In this document: positions 53,921 through 62,833 of the stretch, in pieces
Position numbering within the stretch: the first letter of the stretch is position 1
Layout of the letters: the number at the start of each line of letters is the position of its first letter
Assembly: GCA_964030785.1 (NCBI GenBank)
Contig: OZ034968.1
Location: 52,781,230-52,845,229 of the forward strand
Length of the DNA stretch: 64,000 nt
From: Siderastrea siderea
Lineage: Eukaryota; Cnidaria; Anthozoa; Scleractinia; Rhizangiidae
Direction: 5' to 3'
Notes under the pieces: generated by a model
Database searches by the model: none
The model's input: the letters and a program-made list of their open reading frames with translations, nothing else
Told to the model about the DNA's origin: nothing
Position numbers and translations under genes: made by a program

Positions 53921-53936
53921 TCTAACTATAAAGTAT

Positions 53937-54362
53937 ATGATAAAAGACATACTGGAATATGTAAATTATTTTATGAATGAAAAACAACAGCAGCATCCTA
54001 ATACAAATGAGGTTATATTGAAATCAGCTTTGATATACCAATTTTTATACCACAAACATTTTAATAAACCTTTGTCAATTAATCGTATTCTTGAAATGAA
54101 TGATGGCGAGATCGGTCTTTTGGGTCCTGGTAATGGGTATTTGACCAGGGCATTGGAGAGAATGTTTGGTTGGAGCAGAAGATTGCATACACATAGCATA
54201 CTTCATGATGCATTTGGTAGGTTTTATAATGATTTTGAAATGGATCGTGGATATTTATACATGATACCTGTGAGATTTACGCCTAAATGTCTGAAGGGTA
54301 ATCCACTTTGTGGTCAATTTTTCGGTATATTATTTTGTTTATCGAAGGGTATTATTATGTAG
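53937..54362 (+). CDS. Small protein with GPGN...HD motif
   Basis: 141 residues. LLGPGNGYLTRALERM, then LHTHSILHDAFGRFYNDF. The GPGN loop followed by an HD-containing helix recalls PLA2 architecture (calcium loop, then HD). However, spacing differs from parvovirus PLA2 and no YxG is present. It could be a lipid-active lysis or entry factor; equally it may be unrelated. Starts in TCTAACTATAAAGTATATG, a clear example of the element start motif. Confidence 0.45.
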   Translation: MIKDILEYVNYFMNEKQQQHPNTNEVILKSALIYQFLYHKHFNKPLSINRILEMNDGEIGLLGPGNGYLTRALERMFGWSRRLHTHSILHDAFGRFYNDFEMDRGYLYMIPVRFTPKCLKGNPLCGQFFGILFCLSKGIIM

Positions 54363-54371
54363 GCTATCTAT

Positions 54372-54860
54372 ATGAGTAGTCGAAAGAATATATTCAATTG
54401 GAACCATGTTTCAGATAAATTAACTGAAGATCAGATATCTGAATTAAAAGCATTGTATAAATTCTACCATAAGAAATACTGGCTTTTCAAGATGACCTTT
54501 AAATATTTCAAAAAAGTAGATATCGCATGTACTCTTACTTCTGCTTCATTGGTTGTGGCAGGAACTATTGCTGGTGGTGTAACTCTTAATCCTGCTGTTC
54601 TTGGATCAGTATCTGGTGCTGGGCTTTTACTGAAAACATATGCTGAGACCAAAAATTACAAAAGAAAAATTGAAATGTGTAAATTCGCGTTCACATCATA
54701 TGAAAAGGTTCTATCAGATTTGCGGTCTTATATGAGAGGTCTTGAGTACAACTTAAAAGATTTCATTGATAATGTCAAAATTCTCGACGACATAATCACT
54801 GATATGTGCCCATTAACAGACCGGTTTGAAAATAAATATAATAAGATGTTTATCCAATAA
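54372..54860 (+). CDS. Two-transmembrane protein, SLATT-like topology
   Basis: 162 residues. About 48 cytosolic-type residues, then two close hydrophobic segments (about 50-70 and 74-90, with a VAGTIAGGV turn), then a helical charged tail. This order resembles SLATT-type membrane effectors, but I saw no diagnostic motif. Ends 11 bases inside the convergent VLTF3-like gene. Possibly a virion membrane or egress protein. Confidence 0.5.
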   Translation: MSSRKNIFNWNHVSDKLTEDQISELKALYKFYHKKYWLFKMTFKYFKKVDIACTLTSASLVVAGTIAGGVTLNPAVLGSVSGAGLLLKTYAETKNYKRKIEMCKFAFTSYEKVLSDLRSYMRGLEYNLKDFIDNVKILDDIITDMCPLTDRFENKYNKMFIQ

Positions 54861-55410
54861 TAGATTTCATTTCATCACCAATAAGAGACATAATACTAGC
54901 CCAATATTGATCGTAAAAATCTAATGTTTTTTTCGATTTACTAATTGGGATATTTTCAAATGGTATTCCTATCATCTTGAATATTTTTCTCATAATGAAA
55001 TTGATACTGATCATCCTTTTTCTTGTACAATTGACATCATTAATAACATTGCCTATCGCAACATATATAGAATCAATCTTATTTTTCTGACTATTGGATA
55101 GTTCAATGCCGTACTTTTCTTGAATTTTTAATATATTATTATTGACATGATATTTTCTATTATATACACTTTTTCTTATAAATCTATGTCTATTCTCATA
55201 GAAATCAAGAAATTCTTTTACATAAGTATATCCTTGTATGACTCCACAACTTCGACAAACTTGCATTCCATCAGTTGTTATAACCTCCTGATTATCACAG
55301 CATTCATCATCTTTCGGTTTTTTATTAGAATCTTCTATTTTTTCGTCACAAAAAGGACAAACAACTTCTGATTCTTTCAGGTAATCGTGAATATCTGAGT
55401 TACAATACAT
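54850..55410 (-). CDS. VLTF3/TFIIB-like late transcription factor candidate
   Basis: 186 residues. The first zinc ribbon starts VVCPFCDEKI. The second is CCDNQEVITTDGMQVCRSCG. Next comes YVKEFLDFYENRHRFIRKSVYN and a helical region with MISINFIMRKIFKMIGIPF. The ribbon followed by a helix-rich YxR...H block matches poxvirus late transcription factor VLTF3 relatives found in large DNA viruses and Polinton-like elements; the tail resembles a cyclin fold as in TFIIB. It would direct late gene expression, consistent with the start-site motif. It is the only minus-strand gene of the right block, convergent with and overlapping its neighbour by 11 bases. Confidence 0.7.
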   Translation of the reverse strand: MYCNSDIHDYLKESEVVCPFCDEKIEDSNKKPKDDECCDNQEVITTDGMQVCRSCGVIQGYTYVKEFLDFYENRHRFIRKSVYNRKYHVNNNILKIQEKYGIELSNSQKNKIDSIYVAIGNVINDVNCTRKRMISINFIMRKIFKMIGIPFENIPISKSKKTLDFYDQYWASIMSLIGDEMKSIIG

Positions 55411-55488
55411 TCTATACTATTATATGATATTATATTTTTAAGTAATATTCATCCGATGGCAAACTGCGCTCGTACTCCCAACTATGAG

Positions 55489-55736
55489 ATAATGCCAAAT
55501 ATATTTTCCATGAGATAATACCAAATAGATTTCCCATGAGATAATGCCAAATAGATTTTTCATAAAATAATACCAAATAGATTTCCCATGAGATAATACC
55601 AAATAGATTTTCCATGAGATAATGCTAAATAGATTTCCCATGAAATTGTGCCAACATATGGTAAAGTAGTTATAGTTGGGGAGTTCAGAGCGGATTTTTG
55701 AAAAAATGCGCTCGTACCCCCAACTATATAACTACT
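55489..55736. repeat. Polinton right terminal inverted repeat
   Basis: Inverted match of the left end. It has six of the 26-bp units (55489-55644) against five at the left. Inside them, at 55455-55488, is a further partial copy of the terminal motif (GCGCTCGTACTCCCAACTAT). Confidence 0.95.
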
Positions 55737-55742
55737 TAAATT
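55737..55742. repeat. Polinton target site duplication, right (TAAATT)
   Basis: Identical to 38121-38126. The next base is C and then the ATG of the host reading frame at 55744. Confidence 0.95.
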
Positions 55743-55743
55743 C

Positions 55744-55935
55744 ATGGCTCGTCGATTCGCCTCTTCAACCGAGCAAGAAATTGAAAAATTGCTGAAACAA
55801 AAAGACTCGGAAAACAAAAGAAGGCTGACAAAAGTTGCCAAGGAACTGTTCCACGAAAACCTTAAGGAAAAAAGCGTTCAGAAGCCGGAAGACAGGAAGG
55901 ACACAAATGTTGAAATTGTTTGCCGTTATTTTGTT
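55744..55935 (+). CDS. Host gene first exon, Crypton/DUF3504-like N-terminus
   Basis: Begins ATG directly after the Polinton duplication: MARRFASSTEQEIEKLLKQK, then a helical charged stretch. This resembles the N-terminus of the Crypton-derived DUF3504-type proteins abundant in cnidarians (from memory). The exon may end near TTTACCT|GTAAAAC at 55941, or the frame stops at TAA 55942. The Polinton sits 7 bp upstream of this ATG and displaces its promoter or 5' UTR. Confidence 0.45.
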
Positions 55936-56457
55936 TACCTGTAAAACAATGTATAATAAAACAAATTCGGTTTTTGCGAATTGACCTCGACCTTGATTAT
56001 TCCGGATATCGCGAAAAACCTCATCCAATAATTGTTTATTGTTGTCAGTTATTACTTTCGTTATTATTATTATTTTTTCAGATCACAAAGCAGCTGTTTT
56101 TCTCCAAGTGATGGCCAGGATTGGAGCAGGTAAGGAAATTAATTTATCTTTATATTTCTGTATTTAAACATTATATTTATCTTCGGAATTTCACCTTTTT
56201 TGCTCTCTTAGAAACTCAACGGACTAAATGTTGCCGTACGAAGTGTTTGCCGGTGCATGAAACAAAAAGATGGGTTGATTGGGTGAACCTCGGTTTTGAT
56301 CTCTGTGTCCACGTTCTATTGCGCCTTCTACTACATTTTCTTGCACCTTCACTTTGCCTTCACTCCTCTTTCCACTTAACTCCCTTTCATGTTTCACAGA
56401 AATTAGAATGATCATTTAATGACCAGTCCAGTTTATTCGATTTTCTCGAAAAATCAG

Positions 56458-56739
56458 GCTCAAACAGGTATCTTGTGTTCCTAGATATCGACGAGTTTAT
56501 CGTGAGCGTTATTGCTTTGGGCTCCAGAAGCGGGGAGCTCTTTGGATTGGACGGCAGGATGAACTTTCACGGGAGTATGGACCACGGTGCCTCCTGGAAG
56601 TTCATTTCCCCCAAGCACTTTTACGACCTCAAAAGTGAACAGTCTCTGATAATGAGCACTGGAATCCCGGAGAGCATGGTTTCTGTTGAGCCAGGGTCAC
56701 TGTGGTCAGCAGCTTCTTCAACTGGAGGAAAGTGGGGAG
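56458..56739 (+). CDS. Host exon with consensus splice sites, family unknown
   Basis: Acceptor AAAATCAG at 56457 and donor GGGGAG|GTGAGC at 56740 bound an open segment: YLVFLDIDEFIVSVIALG, then MDHGASWKFISPKHFYDLK. Composition is that of a secreted or globular protein. I do not recognise the family and no neighbour exon is clear. Sequence behind it (56870-56960) is partly duplicated at 57470-57560. Confidence 0.45.
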
Positions 56740-59472
56740 GTGAGCATGTTTTTAAGTTCTCTCTCGACCCAACTCTTCAATTAAATCCGGAATCAGAGGG
56801 CTAAAGGTTGTCAGTCGCAAGACTGTTAAGTACCAGCCTCGTTTAAGAACCTTTGTTTACCTCAGGGAAATGCTGTGTAAACTAGAGGAGTCACACGCAT
56901 ATGTTGAACAAATAACAAAAAAAATATCGTACTGTATTTAAGTGGGGGAGCATCATCCCAAGCAAAGAAAAGTCATCATTCATTCGTTCGTTACTTCGTT
57001 TATTTATTTTTTTGTTTGTTATTTATCGAAGGTTATTTTAAAAGTTTATCAAAAATTAAACCGCAGAAATCAGATATAAGGCCATTTCTCCCAAGCCATG
57101 GCACTAAACGTAACACGACAGTAATGATGAAACTAAGATTTCCAACCGCGATCTTTTTTCAATTTTTCTACAAGACTAATCGAACATCGCGAAAATTTCA
57201 CCCAAAAAAGAATGCAAAAAATTTTCTTACTCTTTTCGGACCCAGCAAAAACAGAAGTCATTTGGCAAATGCAGGGTTATATTCATTTTTAATTAAGCGT
57301 TGTTTGGATTTTTATCGACCCTTGATAGTTAATTTCTTTGTGGCCGGCCTTAGAAGATCGGAAAATCACCCTTGTTTGTGTATTTATAAAATACGGTAAA
57401 ATCCATGCAATTTTTCTTTTGTAATTTTTGCATTCACATGATGACCGCTGGCCAGAGAGAGAGTGGACTATGGTTGCTACATGGATATGCTGTGGAAACT
57501 AAAAAGTGTCACGACATGTTGAAGAGATAGAAAAAAGTTGTATTGTAGTTTATCAGGAAAGCGTTATTCTAAGCCAGAAACAGGCATGCACGTTTATCTT
57601 TGCATTTGTTTCTGGATGTCTACAAAGCTAATATGGGGTAAAATGTGATTTATTACATAGGGAGTGGACGATTTTTAACGCAATTTTTGTTTTCTCAACA
57701 TGCTATTGGACGTGCAATGTGTTACCCCCAATTACAACTGTTTGCTAAAATCGTTCACTTGCTACGACTTACACGATACTGACATCATATGTTAAACATC
57801 TTAAAATCGCCCTACGTAGTAAGAGCTCTTCTATTTCTTTAGTTGTAGCTGGGATCTGAATTACGTGTAATAATGCCATGAAATTATGTATTGTGATAAA
57901 CTCTGGTTCAGAAAGTGGTAAACGAAGGACAAGTTTACATCTGGAAAGAAAACGCCCGGGATTGCACGGCGATCACTGAGGAAATGGTTCGGATGTACAG
58001 CCTTTTGAAGGCGATCACATCGTTTGGAGAAAAGTAAAGTCAGCATGCGAAGAAAAAGCAAAGGAAAAAAAGCAAATTACTTTCGGCAGTGCAATTTGTC
58101 TTTTCTTTTCTCCACACAATTTGAGCGTCTGAAGCGGCTACACTTTTATATTGCAGTAGTTTAGGTTTTGTAGACTAACGAAAAGGGCTAGTTAGAATTG
58201 AGGAATAAAAGATGATACAACATAAATCTTGTTGTTGGCCTTCCTAAATCGAAATCGAAGAGAAAAACGAGGATTAAAATTAGGAAGGATTTTTAAGAAG
58301 GAAAGGAGTTAAAATAGGAAATAAGGAATCCTCTTAGCGTTTCAGCCGCGCCACCGCCAGTCCACAAGTGCACGACGTTTAAGGAATAAACTCCAAAATT
58401 TCACACTGATGGAGCTACCCAGATTTGCATAGAATTTCTGAATGGTTGAAACAAATTTTCCTAGCGACGTAGCAATAACAAATTTTCCGAACTTTGCAGC
58501 TCAACACTCGCGTATCGATAATACGTTTCTCCCGTTTTCACCAACGAGCTAAATACACTATTTGAAAGTTAAGAGAGCATAGATTTCTGTAGCCTTTGTG
58601 AAATTGAGGTCACGAGTCAAATATCCAAGAAACACTTTCGTTTATGTCACGCACACTATTGGGACCGCGAACAGACTCTTTCTTCTATATTTTTAGCGCT
58701 CAGAGATCGAAGCGTGTGCGGATTAGCCTCAGAGATTTTTTGAAACCATCCTCGTCCTGTTGAGGGGTTAACTATATAGTCTTAAGTCTGCTTACCAACT
58801 GCTCTTGCAGGAGTATTCCACGTAGTAGAATATCCAAGGAGTTCTCTCACAAACACAAAGTAATATGGCGATATGGTAGCTGTAGGACTGCTTTTTCTTG
58901 ATCGTAATCTACCCCGCTTCATCGGCCGGTTAGATTTCCATCGAAGACATGTTTAGGCCAATCATTGCACAACATTCGCTTCCAGCAAACACAAATTTCC
59001 CCACGGGACAAAAATAGCTTGTTTACAAATTAATAGCTTAGAACAGGCTTCTCTGCGAGGGTATAATAAAGATAGGCGAGCGAAGGAGAACAGAGTGCAC
59101 CAAGCCTCGCTCCGCTCTCTAATTGGTTTTGCTCTCTACCTCCCTCTAAGGAGGGTGTTCTAAACACGCGTTTTAAAGAAGACAGAAATCTCCTTGGTCT
59201 TCCTTTTTCTTCACTCTCCCCAATCCCTCCTGGTTTTTACGGTTGATTTGCATATTTATACTGTACAACATTTCTGTTCGCACATTTGGTAGGGGTAGGG
59301 TTACTTTTTCCTATTTCGCGATGCAAGTTTGTTCGGGTGCCTTGCCAGATAAAAAGTGCATTGCAACGAGTAAAGCAGCGCAAAAGAACACATTGCAAAG
59401 CCAAATGCTGGGTCGATTGGATTCGACCCCCTAAATCCGTTTCAGCAACCTGATAATTCCCGTTCCCTACAC

Positions 59473-59545
59473 GCAACCTTGTTCCCAGAGTCTCTCTCCC
59501 CTTCCAGGGGAAGGGAAGAAGAGAGACCCTGGGAACGAGGTTGTG
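59473..59545. mobile_element. Palindromic MITE, CCTCGTTCCCAGGGTCTCTC type
   Basis: AACCTTGTTCCCAGAGTCTC on the left pairs with GAGACCCTGGGAACGAGGTT on the right around a CCCCTTCC/GGGGAAGG core. Nearly the whole 70 bases fold. Such palindromes are frequent dispersed repeats in animal genomes. Confidence 0.7.
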
Positions 59546-60854
59546 GTACACGCTCTGGTGAGTTTCGGGACATGTTTGCTCGTGATACGGCATCTTTTCC
59601 ACAAGTACCTCTCCCACAGGCGCTGTTTTCTTGTGCATATCAACTTTTGCACTCCAACGAAAACATTTCCGTTGCATTTCAGTTCAAGGAGAAGAAACAT
59701 AATCTAAATAACAATAAATTTAAATTCATTCATCTTGTCATAGGCCCATGGCATTCACAACATTGTGAACAACTCCTAAATCTCGCTAGATAAGAAAACC
59801 TTGGAACAGGGCTTACATTGGACTTACATATGCAACATTTCCTCTCCCGTATCAAGTCAAAGGATATATCAAACATTGGAGTTTTTTCAAATAGAAGCAT
59901 GTTTCTTACTCCAGCGACTCTTGCTCCTGTGTTTTGAATTCTTATGTCTGACACCCGAAACGACCTCAGGTTTTGCACAAAAGAGGAAAAACCACTATGT
60001 AAAATTTCTTTTACTGTTATAACATTCCTGTAACCAAAGAGTTTAATTAATCGGGATTGATCAAACTCATTAAAGTATATGTTAATGTCTCTCTACAACA
60101 AAATCTTTAGAAGAGCGGCCACTGAAGTGACTACAAAATTGTTCATCTACCTTATAAACACATTCTTTGGATATGACACGAGCGGACTCCCATTGGCTCC
60201 CTGCTAATCAGCTATCAGCTTTTAGTATATACCAAATCAGTGAATACTGTTTTTCGTGCGTTCTGATTGGCTAATCAAACTCGGGATAGCATCTGCTATT
60301 CACCTCCCGACATCGTTTCGCGCGCGAGTCTTTCCTTGTTTCCAAGAAAAAAAGGAACTACTTGGTTATCCACTGGACTGAAATATACTGAAACAAGTTC
60401 ACCTCAGTGTCGGTGAAGAGTGGTAGACATTTACCTCGCCACGGATATCCATCACTATTCATCTTCATTTCGGCGAATAACTGTTAAATATCCTGCGAGT
60501 GGAGAGTCGGGCAACAGACGGAAAAAGTTTTTTGGAAGATTTCTTTTTTACAGATTCTAATAACTCAGGAGTCGTCTATACAGCAAAACAATTACTCCAA
60601 GCAACCCTACGGTGCATGAGCATGAGCTGTGCATACGAGATTGCTTAGAATAATTGGTGCATAGCTACGTCACAGTCTTTGTGTTATAAAAACTATTTCA
60701 AGTTCCTTTTCAATTCTCCTTCACAATCCGTCTTAATGTTCTCCAAACATTAATGTTTTGAAGTTTCTTTCAACTCCAAATATGATTATCTACATGAGGA
60801 AAATAAAATAGCCTGACTTATCCCATTTTATAGGGCAGCTAAGACAGCAACCAA

Positions 60855-61025
60855 CATTGTTGAATACAACTTTCCTGTTTGAATGTTTGATGTCAATCAA
60901 ACTTTGTTCAACACCATTCAACATCATTTAGAATCATTTTACATCATTCAACAAGGTGCTAAAACTATTTAACTTGCCACATTTAACAACACTGAACGGT
61001 GTTGAACAGAAATGTTGACTCCGTT
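60855..61025. repeat. GTTGAACA/CATTCAACA-rich repeat
   Basis: Words such as ACATTGTTGAAT, CACCATTCAACATCATT, GTGTTGAACAG recur in both orientations, with ends AACATTGTTGAAT and TGTTGAACAGAAATGTTGA. Probably a MITE. Confidence 0.5.
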
Positions 61026-61543
61026 AGGCCAAGGTCGTATTAGTTGTCAAAATAGATTTTTTTCAATGGTGAAGTGCTAATGAAAACCGAGACTTCCGGT
61101 AGTCACTATAGACACTATACGTCCACAGAGTGCAATTCACCCTTAACGAACTGAGGAGAATTGAACCTCCAGCCTCACCGACACCTTGCTAGTGCCGATC
61201 CTTATGTATTACGGCCAAGAATTGAAGTCCTTGCGAAACAGGGGCGAGTTGAATAAAACTTAACGTCCCGCGTAACTTCTAACTTCAGGCGTTCACTCCA
61301 GTCAAAGTCTATTTAAACGCCTGCATTAGCAGTTACGCCCGACGTTATGCAACTCATTCAAGGGCGTTATGGACTAATTAGCTCTTTTAAGGACAGTAAA
61401 CTGATAGTGGTTCTAAGGGTGCATGTGAATAAAGGAAGGTGACTGTAAAACCTGACGATCAAAACTGATTTTTTATCTGATAGGGATATTCTGTTCATGC
61501 AATATATTACAAATTCATTTGTCTCTAAATTATCATGACTTTA

Positions 61544-62833
61544 CTACAAAGCTTTCAAATAATTTGAAGGAGCCCACCCAGACTTATCTCCAATCTTCAC
61601 TAGCCACCAGCCCCCTTCGTCCGTTTCTAGCACTTCCATTCGATCGCCTTCCCTGAAGCTAATGCATTCTTTATCATCTTCATCAGCGTACTCCGCCACG
61701 GCTACGTACACTGCTTTGTTGTTCTGCTTTCCACCCTTTGGTGGGTTTGGTTTTGCTGGCTTGGCAGGGGCAGTTGGTTTTGTTTTCACTGTTTCTAAGT
61801 ATGAAGCGGGTGCCCAGCCTTCTGTGCCATCCTTCGTCTTGACAAGCCACCAGCCACTCCCGGAATCCTCCAAATACTCGAATTCGTCTCCCTTGCAAAA
61901 CGACAAACCTTCTCCTTCATTCGAGTCAAATGCTTCCACGGCTCTGCAAAGGGTTTTGTGTTTGTCTGGATCGGGCGCTGATACATTTGATGGTTTCTCT
62001 AGAACTTCCCGTTTCTTCGTACGCGGTTTTACCTCGGGTTTAGCCGGATGATCCGGTTTCTTAGGGAGAGCATCCTTTGTAGAGGCAGGTTTAAGAGGTT
62101 TAACAGGAACTGGCAATGGCTTAATTCGTTGGGACTTCACGTTACTAACAGGATTTTCTTGTTGAGCTGACCGAACGTCCGGTTTTCCAGTAAAGAGCGG
62201 TTTTACACTAATGGGGGCGACAGGTCTTGGAGGCGCAGATTTCTTTTCCGAACTGGCAGCAAGGTAGCTAGACGGAGCCCATCCTTCTTTACCTTGTATT
62301 TTTACATATGACCATCCATCTTGTTGCTTGTCTATTTGATGCGCTATTTGTCCTTCCTTGAACGAAATGCTGCCTTCAAAATCACCCTCATAATCCGCCA
62401 AAGTGACTAACGCTGTGGGAACTCCAGAAGCTCTTTTGGCAACAGAGGCCGTCAGTTTAGAAGTATTTGCCGAGGAATTCACTGTTTTGGAATCTTCATG
62501 GTTTGGAGGATCACTTCGCTGTTGTTTTGGTAGCGCGGCGACTTTGTCAGACGGTTTCTCTTTCCCCCTCTTACCTAAGTAAGACGATGGTATCCAACCC
62601 TCTTGGCCTCCTATTTTTCCCAGCCACCACCCATTTGGAGCTTTGTCAACCACTTCTACGGATACACCCTCTGCAAAGTTTAAGGCATTCTGGATGCCTA
62701 GAGCACGAAAGTCGCCGATAGTAAAATATTCCACTTCTAGTGACTTTTGAGGAAGGATATCACTTAAATTCAAGGTTCGCTCATAAGACATGTTGGTGAC
62801 GTGAACAGGCAGCTTCTTTACTGACCGTTTAAC
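61544..62833 (-). CDS. SH3PXD2/Tks-like adaptor, last exon with PX end and four SH3 domains
   Basis: Scaffold adaptor of the NADPH-oxidase organiser/Tks group. From the ATG at 62791 it encodes 415 residues with four SH3 domains at about 18-75 ([19 protein letters not shown]), 124-180, 283-338 and 358-415, split by Pro/Lys-rich linkers. The chain ends right after SH3-4. The frame is also open upstream of that Met: an acceptor CGTTTAG at 62834 opens phase-0 codons reading [14 protein letters not shown], typical of the last helix of a PX domain (LPxHI). The PX domain and true start therefore lie in exons further right. It would link phosphoinositides to actin or oxidase partners. Four SH3 domains favour Tks4-like over p47phox (two). 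Confidence 0.85.
   Translation of the reverse strand, partial: VKRSVKKLPVHVTNMSYERTLNLSDILPQKSLEVEYFTIGDFRALGIQNALNFAEGVSVEVVDKAPNGWWLGKIGGQEGWIPSSYLGKRGKEKPSDKVAALPKQQRSDPPNHEDSKTVNSSANTSKLTASVAKRASGVPTALVTLADYEGDFEGSISFKEGQIAHQIDKQQDGWSYVKIQGKEGWAPSSYLAASSEKKSAPPRPVAPISVKPLFTGKPDVRSAQQENPVSNVKSQRIKPLPVPVKPLKPASTKDALPKKPDHPAKPEVKPRTKKREVLEKPSNVSAPDPDKHKTLCRAVEAFDSNEGEGLSFCKGDEFEYLEDSGSGWWLVKTKDGTEGWAPASYLETVKTKPTAPAKPAKPNPPKGGKQNNKAVYVAVAEYADEDDKECISFREGDRMEVLETDEGGWWLVKIGDKSGWAPSNYLKAL

Larger units (their letters stand above)
38127..55736. mobile_element. Polinton/Maverick (adintovirus-like) element, 17.6 kb, full length
   Basis: Bounded by inverted repeats starting AGTAGTTATATAGTTGGGGG and a perfect 6-bp target duplication. 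It carries the full diagnostic set: protein-primed DNA polymerase B, integrase with chromodomain, adenain-like protease, packaging ATPase, double-jelly-roll major and penton-like minor capsid proteins. Accessory fibre, lectin-like, PLA2-like, Bro-N nuclease and VLTF3-like genes are also present. Genes face outward from about 50,000 except the terminal VLTF3-like gene. Near-identical ends imply recent insertion, yet the ATPase, protease and zinc-ribbon/PLA2/integrase frames are interrupted. Several of the indels fall in short homopolymers, so sequencing error cannot be excluded. Confidence 0.97.
56805..61543. other. Long stretch without a supported gene; short palindromic elements
   Basis: Holds a diverged duplication (56870-56960 and 57470-57560), a hairpin MITE at 59473-59545, a GTTGAACA-rich repeat at 60855-61025 and an inverted repeat at 61247-61361. 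Short open frames at 57016-57399 and 59237-59793 show no domain. Confidence 0.4.

Noticed and set aside
61130..61240. Second tRNA-like SINE head on the minus strand
   Set aside because: A B-box-like GGTTCAATTCTCC is present but no convincing A box at the right distance.
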